A stretch of DNA of 64,000 nt from JAICMB01 sp035295125. Lineage in GTDB: Bacteria; Acidobacteriota; Terriglobia; Bryobacterales; Bryobacteraceae. The translations under genes were made by a program, and so were the position numbers. The stretch covers positions 62,001-126,000 of the forward strand of contig DATGJP010000091.1 in assembly GCA_035295125.1 (NCBI GenBank). Reading direction: 5' to 3'. The notes under the pieces were generated by a model. That model ran no database searches, was not told where the DNA came from, and saw only the letters and a program-made list of their open reading frames with translations. This document shows positions 57,954-64,000 of the stretch, piece after piece (positions within the stretch are counted from its first letter, which is position 1; every line of letters begins with the position of its first letter).

Positions 57954-59342
57954 GTGCCGGCGGCCGTCGTGGGGGCTGGACCAAACGGTTTGACTGCCGC
58001 CATCGTACTCGCGCAAGCCGGCGTGCCGACCACGTTGTTCGAGGCGGAGGAGACGATCGGCGGCGGCGCGCGGTCGATGGAACTGACCTTGCCGGGGTTC
58101 GTTCACGATGTTTGCTCCGCGATCCATCCGATGGCGGTAAACTCGCCGGCGTTCCGGTCGTTTCCCCTCGCTGAGCACGGACTGGAGTGGATTCAACCGC
58201 CGCTTCCTGTGGCGCATCCCTTCGATGACGGCTCGGCCGCGGTACTCGAAAACTCGCTCAACGCCACCTGCGAGCGGCTGGGACGCGATGGCGCGACTTA
58301 TCGCCGGGCAGTTGCCCCGCTCGTGAGGCACTGGCCGGAAGTTTTCGCCGAGATCATGAAGCCACTTCTGCCCGTGCCTCGGAGACCGCTCCGGCTGGCG
58401 CGTTTCGGCCTGTTATCAACGCTGCCTTCCACCATGGTCGCGCGGATCATGTTCCGATGCGAGTCGACTCGGGCCTTGTACGCGGGTATGGCGGCGCATT
58501 CGCTTCGCCCGCTGGAGACACTCGGAACGGCGGCTTTTGGGTGGCTGCTTGCGGTTGCCGCGCATGCCGGAGGCTGGCCCATTCCGCGGGGCGGCTCGCA
58601 AAAAATCGCCGACGCGCTGGCGTCGTATTTTGAATCGCTGGGCGGGCGGATTATCAGGGGCACGAGGGTGCGGAACCTTGACGAACTGGGCGATGCCTCA
58701 CCGATTCTGCTGGACGTAACGCCGCGGCAACTGGCCGCGATCGGAGCCTCGCGATTTCCCGCTTCGTACCTCACGAAACTCAACGACTATCGATACGGGC
58801 CGGGCGTGTTCAAGATCGATTGGGCGTTGCACTCGCCGATTCCGTGGCGTGCGCCGGACTGCGAGCGTGCAGGCACAGTTCATCTCGGCGGCACACTCGA
58901 AGAAATTGCGGCGTCGGAGCGGGGCGAAAGCGTACCGCCCTTCGTCCTCGTAGCGCAACCGAGCCTCTTCGATTCGTCCCGCGCCCCGGCGGGGAAACAT
59001 ACGGCTTGGGCTTACTGCCATGTGCCGAACGGGAGCACCGCCGATATGACAGCGGACATCGAGTCACAAATGGAGCGCTTTGCTCCTGGTTTTCGCACGT
59101 GTGTTCTCGCGAGGCACACGTTCACAGCGGCTGAGATGGAGCATCACAACGCAAACCTGGTGGGCGGTGACATTACGGGTGGTCTGCAGAACATCAAGCA
59201 ACTCCTGGCGCGCCCCACCTGGAGCCTCTACCGCACACCTTTGAAGCACGTATTTCTGTGTTCCTCGTCGACTCCTCCAGGCGCGAGCGTGCATGGGATG
59301 TGCGGGTTCAACGCGGCACAACTAGCGTTGCGAAGTATGTAG
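57954..59342 (+). CDS. FAD-dependent NAD(P)-binding oxidoreductase (phytoene desaturase-like)
   Basis: A 462-residue flavoprotein starting at the GTG at 57954, two bases after the upstream stop. The N-terminal Rossmann fold has VVGAGPNGLTAAIVLAQAG and the FEAEETIGGGARS extension typical of amine-oxidase/phytoene-dehydrogenase-type enzymes. The C-terminal flavin-contact region includes SSTPPGASVHGMCGFNAAQLAL. It could oxidise or saturate a polyunsaturated lipid or carotenoid-like substrate; the actual substrate is unknown. No carotenoid genes lie nearby. Tight coupling to the LMF-like membrane protein hints at a common lipid-related role, which is inference. Confidence 0.85.
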   Translation: MPAAVVGAGPNGLTAAIVLAQAGVPTTLFEAEETIGGGARSMELTLPGFVHDVCSAIHPMAVNSPAFRSFPLAEHGLEWIQPPLPVAHPFDDGSAAVLENSLNATCERLGRDGATYRRAVAPLVRHWPEVFAEIMKPLLPVPRRPLRLARFGLLSTLPSTMVARIMFRCESTRALYAGMAAHSLRPLETLGTAAFGWLLAVAAHAGGWPIPRGGSQKIADALASYFESLGGRIIRGTRVRNLDELGDASPILLDVTPRQLAAIGASRFPASYLTKLNDYRYGPGVFKIDWALHSPIPWRAPDCERAGTVHLGGTLEEIAASERGESVPPFVLVAQPSLFDSSRAPAGKHTAWAYCHVPNGSTADMTADIESQMERFAPGFRTCVLARHTFTAAEMEHHNANLVGGDITGGLQNIKQLLARPTWSLYRTPLKHVFLCSSSTPPGASVHGMCGFNAAQLALRSM

Positions 59343-59449
59343 ATATTTCCGGTCATAGAACAAATCAGACCGCAAACGTGTTGGGCATAAAAAACTTGCA
59401 CACTTCGGCACGCTGCATGCAACGCAGAGGCCTGGGAGGATTTTGGTTC

Positions 59450-59860
59450 ATGCCCGAAAAGAGAACCGTACAACGCGCCCGCAAGGACGCGCGCGAAGGA
59501 AAAGCTCCGTCGACGCAGGCGGGCGAGTTTGTCCGGGAGGAGATGGAACACATTCGTGAGGGCAAGCACGGCGCGCGTTCCACTAAGCAGGCGATCGCGA
59601 TTGGCTTGTCGAAGGCGCGGCGGGCAGGCGTAAAGCTGAAACCGCCGAAGAAGGGGCAGGCCAGCGAACGGACCCGAACTCAGGCGAAGCGCGACGCCAG
59701 CAAAGGTCAGGCGAAGCATCGCACGAAGACGTCGGCGAAGCGGTCGCGTGCGACTACAAATGCACTGAAGCGTGAAGGACGTTCAGCCGCGTCGAAGCGG
59801 TCATTGTCGCGGCATGCGAAGCAGACGGCTCGGACGCGAAGGTCTCGATCGTCACGCTAG
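59450..59860 (+). CDS. DUF6496-like Lys/Arg-rich protein
   Basis: A 136-residue highly basic protein. The ATG at 59450 has GGAGGA about nine bases upstream; the longer frame from 59258 overlaps the oxidoreductase gene and is rejected. Residues 1-62 are the conserved part (REGKAPSTQAGEFVREEMEH, IREGKHGARSTKQAIAIGLS, KARRAGVKL), matching the DUF6496 family. The rest is a Lys/Arg/Ala/Ser/Thr tail resembling histone-H1-like bacterial proteins. DNA binding is a reasonable guess from charge, not shown. Confidence 0.8.
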   Translation: MPEKRTVQRARKDAREGKAPSTQAGEFVREEMEHIREGKHGARSTKQAIAIGLSKARRAGVKLKPPKKGQASERTRTQAKRDASKGQAKHRTKTSAKRSRATTNALKREGRSAASKRSLSRHAKQTARTRRSRSSR

Positions 59861-59922
59861 CTGGGCAGGCTGCATGCCTGTTCCACCTTGGCTCGCAACC
59901 GATTGACCCACAAAGGGTGGCG

Positions 59923-59938
59923 CAGGCGGTTTCGCCTG
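59923..59938. repeat. REP-like palindrome, family A (inverted copy)
   Basis: CAGGCGGTTTCGCCTG, preceded by GGGTGGCG, the inverted form of the CCACC flank of family A. It lies about 60 bases after the DUF6496-like gene. Confidence 0.85.
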
Positions 59939-59987
59939 GTGTGCCGCCCACAGTTTTCCGGAACGGCGACTTGATTGAGTCTGTGAT

Positions 59988-60023
59988 GCAGGCTATTAGC
60001 CTGCGGCGGGTTGTTAACCCGCC
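59988..60023. repeat. Twin-hairpin repeat, family C (copy 2)
   Basis: GCAGGCT-ATT-AGCCTGC (59988-60004) abuts GGCGGGTT-GTT-AACCCGCC (60005-60023). Stem lengths match the copy at 19426-19461 with the two hairpins in the reverse order, as expected for an inverted copy. Stem substitutions are paired, and the loops differ. Confidence 0.85.
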
Positions 60024-60142
60024 TCGGCGGCAGGCCGCATCCGAGGAAGCCGAACCATTAGAGGAAACTAAATGGCATTAGGCTGAGACGGCGGCACTCG
60101 ATAGCCTTTTTGACGCGCGCCTGCCTTTGTACATCACCAAGC

Positions 60143-60160
60143 GCAGGCGAAGCCGCCTGC
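60143..60160. repeat. REP-like palindrome, family A (copy 4)
   Basis: GCAGGCGAAGCCGCCTGC followed by ACCACC. One loop base differs from the usual GAAACC core. Confidence 0.85.
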
Positions 60161-60348
60161 ACCACCCTTGTTTTCATCCACTTTCATGGCCTGAAATCCA
60201 GCGCGTCAATCTGACAACCGGGAGAACCGAGTGCACACGCCGGAAAGCGATCACACTTTTTTCTCGATCGTTTAAACCAATCCTTCCAATCACCTGCAGA
60301 CGAAGCCCGCGTTGACGAAAAACCTCTCCCGCTAACTTGGGGCCAGAA

Positions 60349-60365
60349 CATCGCAAAAAGCGATG
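60349..60365 (+). promoter_or_regulatory. Leader hairpin 1 of the CHAT locus
   Basis: CATCGC-AAAAA-GCGATG is a perfect six-pair hairpin ending eight bases before an AAAGGA ribosome site (60374-60379). It could tune access to the leader ORF. The pairing is seen; the function is inferred. Confidence 0.5.
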
Positions 60366-60387
60366 CCGTTGAGAAAGGACACCCAAA

Positions 60388-60429
60388 ATGCCTGATCCAG
60401 TGATCATCATCATCCCGTTTCTCGGCTAA
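60388..60429 (+). CDS. Candidate 13-residue leader peptide MPDPVIIIIPFLG
   Basis: An ATG at 60388 stands eight bases after a strong AAAGGA site and opens a 13-codon frame with four consecutive ATC (Ile) codons plus Val and Leu, ending in TAA. Good spacing and a run of identical codons fit a translated leader that senses translation speed. The hairpin at 60480-60499 lies between it and the CHAT gene. It could instead be a small hydrophobic peptide with its own role, or a chance frame. Confidence 0.45.
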   Translation: MPDPVIIIIPFLG

Positions 60430-60479
60430 TCCTTCTGATACCGCATGCTTTAGCTTGCCTCAGGATAAACAAGGAAAAT

Positions 60480-60499
60480 GGCGCACCAACCGGTGCGCC
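60480..60499 (+). promoter_or_regulatory. Leader hairpin 2 before the CHAT gene (attenuator-like)
   Basis: GGCGCACC-AACC-GGTGCGCC is a perfect eight-pair GC-rich hairpin ending twelve bases before the ATG at 60512. It is followed by AACTTTAATCC, only a short T run, so it is a weak intrinsic terminator at best, but it could block ribosome entry. If the coding start is the TTG at 60455 instead, the hairpin lies inside the gene. Confidence 0.45.
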
Positions 60500-60511
60500 A
60501 ACTTTAATCCA

Positions 60512-62995
60512 ATGTGGGACAAATCTGACAAGAAAATTCCGGCCGCCCTGTTAAACTTGAGTCACACCTTTAGTACTGGTGATACCGTGGTCCTACATAC
60601 AGGACGTCTGAGGAATATTATTGCCTCTTCGATCCTGGTAGTGCTGGCCGCTTCCCTGGTTTACGCCTGCAACCAGGTAGCCCACTCCCGTCGAATACGA
60701 TCCGAAGATCCACTGCTGGCGTCAATTCGGGCGCGGGCATTCAACTCGTATCAGCATGGGTTGTATTCCGATGCAGTATCCGCATATGAAGAGGGATATC
60801 GCAGGGCCGAAGCCTTGCACGACCGTGAATCCGCGGCGCGATTCCTCTCTAACATCGGTGGCGCGCGCTTTGCCATGCTCGATTATCCTCGCGCGCTTGA
60901 CGCGCTTTTGCGCGCGAAGACTGCCGCCCTCGCCTTAGGCGATACAAATATATCCCTGGTCGCGCATGCCAATCTTTGCTCGCTATACATGCAACTCGGC
61001 AATCTCGACGCGGCGCGCGCTGTTGCCGAAGCCGGAGTCAGACTCCCTACCGGCTCCAACCTGCCCTACCGCTCTCAGTTCTATGTCACCCTGGGCATCC
61101 TGAATTCACAATCGGGTAGCCCCCAGCGCGCTCTCGACTACTTTGCCGAGGCGGTCCGGCAAGCCGAAATCCAAGGCGACCACCGACTGATGCTGGAAGC
61201 CTGGAACCATTACGGTCAGGAGCTCTTCGCCGCCGGACGGCTGGACGAGGCGGAAGACGCCGCGCTCCGGATTTATTGGCTGGGACGGTTTCCGGATTGC
61301 CGCGAACTGCGTCCCGCTTACCTCCTCCTGGCCCGTATCGCTCGCAAACGCGGGGATTTCGACCAAGCCGCGTCGTATGCCGGGCGCGGTTTGGATCTGG
61401 TTTCACAGCGCCCGGACAATCGCTTATGGGAAGCATATTTCCGCCTCGAACGCGGTGCCGTCAGGCGATGTTTCCCGGACCTCGAAAAAGCCCTCACCGT
61501 CGCCCGTGAATGGCGCGACTCCATTGGACCTTCGGAATGGTTAAGCAATTACGCCAGTCACTGGATTGGCGAAATCTACGACGCCTACGTGGATGCCGCG
61601 GTCTCCGGACCGATGGCGCGTCCCGCGGAAGCCTTTCTCGCCATCGAGGAAGAACGCGCTTCGACGCTCGTCCGCACCCTCGAGAGCAGTTCTACCTGGA
61701 GGCAGAGCCTTCCCGCCGGGTATTGGCGAACCTTGGCGGCTTTACGCGCCGAGATGGCGAAGTCATTCGATCATCGAACGACGACTGAGCATTCTCGTGT
61801 GCGGCAACTCCGCAATCGCTTACACGAGTTTGAAGCGGGTTCAGGTCTAACACTTACCCCTTTTGGCAATAAAACGGGAGAGAAGATTTCCTCGGAGAAT
61901 ACACTTAGTAATATTCGGCGCAGCATCCGCGCAGATGAAGCGTTGATCTCACTTCATCTGGGACAACGATCTGCATTCATTTCAGCCTTGACTAACAGAC
62001 GCTTGGAAATGCATCGTCTGGCCGGGTCGCCCGAGATCACGAAGCTTGCGAAAAGCTTCGAGAACGCTTTAGAAGCAAGTGCACCCGGCCGCGATCGTAT
62101 CGGAAAAGAGCTTTACCTCAAGTTGTTCGGGCAGTTAAGCCCGGCGGTTCGGCGGAGAGCGAAATGGATTCTGTCTTCCGATGATGTTTTGTTCGAGGTT
62201 CCATTCTCCGCGCTCGTCGTCCCGAAGAAAAACAGACGGCCGTTGTACCTGGTCGAGTTGCACTCAACCGAGAGAATCCCCAGCGCCTTTCTGCTGGCTA
62301 CGCGTTCCGGGGACCCGCAGCGCGGGCGTTTCCTCGGAGCCGGCGATGGCATTTACAATGCCGCGGACCCGCGCTCCGGGAAATTTGGCGCACGCAACGG
62401 CGTTCGTCTACAACTCGCAAGACTCGCCGGAAGCGGTGGGGAGTTGCAGGCTTGCGCCGCCGTTTGGAAAAACCGTGCGCAACCTGTTCTGCTAACAGGA
62501 GAGCAATTGAGCCGCGAGGCTTTTGAGCGGTCCCTGCGATCCGCTCCCTCGGTGATTCACCTTGCCGCCCATGTCTTGCAACAACCTGGACATCCGGATG
62601 AGGCTCTCATTCACCTGGGGTTTTCAGCAAATGGCGATGCGCAGGTTTTGACGATCGAAGATATCGCGAATCTGCAGTTGCCTGGATCGCTCGTCGTCAT
62701 GAGCGGCTGCAGTTCGGCCGCTGGAGGATCCCTTCGCGGAGCTGGCGTCCTGGGTCTTACGCGTGCTTGGCTTGTGGCGGGTGCGCGGGCCGTAATTGGT
62801 AGCCGCTGGGCCACACCCGACGATTCGGGAGAGATATTTCAGTCGTTCTATCGCCGCCTCGCCAGTGAGCCGGCGTTCGACGGGCCTGCCATCGTCCGCT
62901 CGTTCCACGCAGCCCGTATCGCCATGTTGCGATCGCGCTCGTGGCGGAGCGACCCCCGCTATTGGGCCGCGTTCTATCTGATCGCAAAGGATTAG
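60512..62995 (+). CDS. Membrane-anchored TPR-CHAT protease candidate
   Basis: From the ATG at 60512 (MWDKSDKKIPAALL) this is an 827-residue protein; an upstream TTG at 60455 is possible and neither has a strong ribosome site. One transmembrane helix lies at about 35-53 (NIIASSILVVLAASLVYAC). Residues about 70-330 are TPR-like helical repeats (FNSYQHGLYSDAVSAYEEGYRRA, LGILNSQSGSPQRALDYFAEA). About 530-827 is the caspase-like CHAT domain: catalytic His candidate H687 in IHLAAHV and Cys C733 in VVMSGCSSAAGG, then GVLGLTRAWLVAGARAVIGSRW and DPRYWAAFYLI. CHAT proteins are caspase-fold cysteine proteases with TPR sensor partners. The gene is seven bases before an ECF sigma factor gene and ahead of a zinc-finger gene, so it may regulate them. 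Confidence 0.88.
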   Translation: MWDKSDKKIPAALLNLSHTFSTGDTVVLHTGRLRNIIASSILVVLAASLVYACNQVAHSRRIRSEDPLLASIRARAFNSYQHGLYSDAVSAYEEGYRRAEALHDRESAARFLSNIGGARFAMLDYPRALDALLRAKTAALALGDTNISLVAHANLCSLYMQLGNLDAARAVAEAGVRLPTGSNLPYRSQFYVTLGILNSQSGSPQRALDYFAEAVRQAEIQGDHRLMLEAWNHYGQELFAAGRLDEAEDAALRIYWLGRFPDCRELRPAYLLLARIARKRGDFDQAASYAGRGLDLVSQRPDNRLWEAYFRLERGAVRRCFPDLEKALTVAREWRDSIGPSEWLSNYASHWIGEIYDAYVDAAVSGPMARPAEAFLAIEEERASTLVRTLESSSTWRQSLPAGYWRTLAALRAEMAKSFDHRTTTEHSRVRQLRNRLHEFEAGSGLTLTPFGNKTGEKISSENTLSNIRRSIRADEALISLHLGQRSAFISALTNRRLEMHRLAGSPEITKLAKSFENALEASAPGRDRIGKELYLKLFGQLSPAVRRRAKWILSSDDVLFEVPFSALVVPKKNRRPLYLVELHSTERIPSAFLLATRSGDPQRGRFLGAGDGIYNAADPRSGKFGARNGVRLQLARLAGSGGELQACAAVWKNRAQPVLLTGEQLSREAFERSLRSAPSVIHLAAHVLQQPGHPDEALIHLGFSANGDAQVLTIEDIANLQLPGSLVVMSGCSSAAGGSLRGAGVLGLTRAWLVAGARAVIGSRWATPDDSGEIFQSFYRRLASEPAFDGPAIVRSFHAARIAMLRSRSWRSDPRYWAAFYLIAKD

Positions 62996-63002
62996 CGCAC
63001 CG

Positions 63003-63752
63003 ATGCTTGCTTTCAAACGCAGCCTGGAACACGCGGTACCTTTATCCGCACATCGCAGACCTCAGCGTGAGGTGGTCAGTATTACTTCCCGACTCCGCCG
63101 CGAGCAATCTCACGACAAGCCTGACGTCCCATTCCTCGAGAACGGCGAAGATGGTCAAAGTAGCGCCTGGACAACGCTCGTCCGACAGATTCACGATGGC
63201 GACGAGCCCGCGATGGAACAGCTCTACCAGATCTTCTCCCAGGGCATCCGCTTTTATTTGTGTCGGCAATTGGGGCCCCAGGAACTGGACGACAAGGTGC
63301 ACGACATTTTCGTCATCGTCGTCCAGGCCATTCAGCGCGGCGAACTGCGCGATCCCGATCGCCTGATGGGCTTTGTTCGTACCGTCGTCCGGCGGCAGGT
63401 CGCAGCCTACATCGATGAAATGGTGCATTCCCGCCGCGAGGAGCTCAACCTGGAACTCACCTTCCTGCCCGATTCCCGACGCAACCCCGAACAAACGGTC
63501 GCACTCCGCCAGAAGGTCGACCTGATGAAAACCGTCATGGCCGAACTGACCGACCGCGACCGCGAGATCCTGACCCGCTTCTACCTCAACGAGCAAACCC
63601 AGGAGGAAATCTGCCAGGACATGGATCTCTCCGACACCCAGTTTCGGCTGCTCAAATCCCGCGCTAAGGCCAGATTCGGCGAGTTAGGTAGAAAAAAACT
63701 GCAGCACCGCCAGTTAGTGCAAGTTTTTTTGAGAGCTTCCGTTCGCAAGTAG
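63003..63752 (+). CDS. ECF-type sigma factor next to the CHAT gene
   Basis: A 249-residue protein starting at the ATG at 63003, seven bases after the CHAT stop. Region 2 spans about 70-140 (AMEQLYQIFSQGIRFYLCRQLGPQELDDKVHDIFVIVVQAIQRG, RLMGFVRTVVRRQVAAYI), and region 4 about 180-235 (MAELTDRDREILTRFYLNEQTQEEICQDMDLSDTQFRLLKSRAKARFGELG). The first 55 residues form a low-complexity basic and acidic extension not typical of ECF sigma factors, so the true start may be further in. It would direct RNA polymerase to a small regulon. The next gene encodes a zinc-finger protein likely to be its anti-sigma factor. Confidence 0.9.
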   Translation: MLAFKRSLEHAVPLSAHRRPQREVVSITSRLRREQSHDKPDVPFLENGEDGQSSAWTTLVRQIHDGDEPAMEQLYQIFSQGIRFYLCRQLGPQELDDKVHDIFVIVVQAIQRGELRDPDRLMGFVRTVVRRQVAAYIDEMVHSRREELNLELTFLPDSRRNPEQTVALRQKVDLMKTVMAELTDRDREILTRFYLNEQTQEEICQDMDLSDTQFRLLKSRAKARFGELGRKKLQHRQLVQVFLRASVRK

Positions 63753-63808
63753 CACTAGTGTTGTCAGAAGTCCAAAACACGGCAATCTGCATGGCCAGGA
63801 GGGCGACG

Positions 63809-64000
63809 ATGCCTTATAGTTTTGGCCCACACATCGAGCCCGACAGGCTCGAGCGGTACTCTATGGGCCAACTCTCGGAGATGGAAATCGCTTCTGTCGA
63901 GGAGCATCTACTCGTGTGCGCCGGCTGCCGCGCTGACCTCGAACAAATGGACGAGTTCGTAGCCGCCGCCAGGCAGGCCCTGGCAGACATTCCCCGCAAA
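63809..64000 (+). CDS. Zinc-finger (ZAS-type) anti-sigma factor candidate, partial
   Basis: The ATG at 63809 has AGGAGG about eight bases upstream; an ATG at 63791 lies in another position and is less likely. The visible 64 residues include EEHLLVCAGCRADL, the H-x3-C-x2-C zinc site of ZAS anti-sigma factors, preceded by IEPDRLERYSMGQLSEMEI. The gene runs off the right end, so a membrane helix or other C-terminal domain cannot be seen. Its position 56 bases after the sigma gene supports an anti-sigma role. Confidence 0.75.
   Translation, partial: MPYSFGPHIEPDRLERYSMGQLSEMEIASVEEHLLVCAGCRADLEQMDEFVAAARQALADIPRK

Larger units (their letters stand above)
59861..60387. other. Repeat-rich intergenic region upstream of the CHAT locus
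   Basis: About 530 bases. It holds two family A palindromes (59923-59938 and 60143-60160), a family C twin hairpin (59988-60023) and the start of a structured leader (60349-60365). The frame at 60127-60315 runs through a repeat and is not a gene. A weak promoter candidate, TTGACG (60312-60317) and TAACTT (60333-60338) with a short 15-base spacer, lies just before the leader. Confidence 0.55.

Noticed and set aside
59258..59449. Extended N-terminus of the DUF6496-like gene
   Set aside because: Overlaps the end of the oxidoreductase gene; GGAGGA and the family start both point to the ATG at 59450.
60127..60315. 62-codon frame before the CHAT locus
   Set aside because: Consists partly of a palindromic repeat and has no ribosome site or recognisable domain.
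60478..60507. Nine-codon frame MAHQPVRQL
   Set aside because: AAGGA is only two bases from its ATG, and its body is just the GC hairpin at 60480-60499.
1..64000. tRNA, rRNA or known riboswitch
   Set aside because: I searched by eye for T-loop/anticodon patterns and conserved rRNA or riboswitch cores in the gaps and saw none; a covariance-model scan would be needed to exclude them.

Overview
The window looks like a chromosome segment from an Acidobacteriota member, most likely the Bryobacterales / Candidatus Solibacter group. The assignment is an inference from gene content: four MacB/FtsX-type permeases of the 'acidobacterial duplicated orphan permease' kind (one cut by the left edge), a PadR-permease pair, a coupled ECF sigma factor and Ser/Thr kinase, a secreted protein with the Solibacter-type NAASY module, very large Asp-box propeller proteins, and many GC-rich intergenic palindromes. 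No rRNA, tRNA, CRISPR array or intact mobile element was seen.

Layout. 1-9.4 kb: the tail of a permease, a XerC/XerD recombinase, an FHA-GAF-AAA+ regulator, an ECF-like sigma factor, and a minus-strand operon of two ABC permeases, an S15/CocE-type hydrolase and a hot-dog protein. 9.5-15.4 kb: a 1,973-residue secreted propeller/repeat protein. 15.5-24.4 kb: an MFS carrier, two tandem orphan permeases, a DtxR/MntR regulator and a secreted NAASY protein. 24.5-36.7 kb: an M28 peptidase, a GT39-like membrane protein, a CHASE hybrid histidine kinase, a PadR-permease operon, an ankyrin / CxxCH / cyclase-repeat fusion and an NTF2-like protein. 36.8-46.8 kb: an ECF sigma factor and Ser/Thr kinase, a second giant propeller protein, and a DUF971 protein coupled to the (p)ppGpp enzyme Rel. 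47.1-53.5 kb: compact housekeeping genes (cytochrome c, selD, pyrF, Nudix, polX, CDF transporter, YjbR-like, phosphoesterase). 53.8-59.9 kb: a histidine-phosphatase-like protein, a scar with transposase and kinase remnants, a lipase-maturation-factor homologue, a FAD oxidoreductase and a DUF6496 protein. 60.3-64.0 kb: a structured leader with a 13-codon ORF, then a membrane-anchored TPR-CHAT protease candidate, an ECF sigma factor and a zinc-finger anti-sigma candidate.

Most notable points. (1) selD almost certainly contains an in-frame UGA read as selenocysteine: the conserved SelD N-terminus lies upstream of a TGA, and a bacterial-SECIS-like hairpin follows at the expected distance. (2) The TPR-CHAT / ECF sigma / anti-sigma cluster may form a protease-controlled sigma switch, and its leader has two hairpins around a tiny Ile-rich ORF. 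(3) At least three related palindrome families are scattered between genes; some copies supply stop codons or C-terminal codons of flanking genes. (4) Several proteins have altered key motifs: a GAFTGA-less AAA+ regulator and a histidine phosphatase with AN in place of the catalytic HD.
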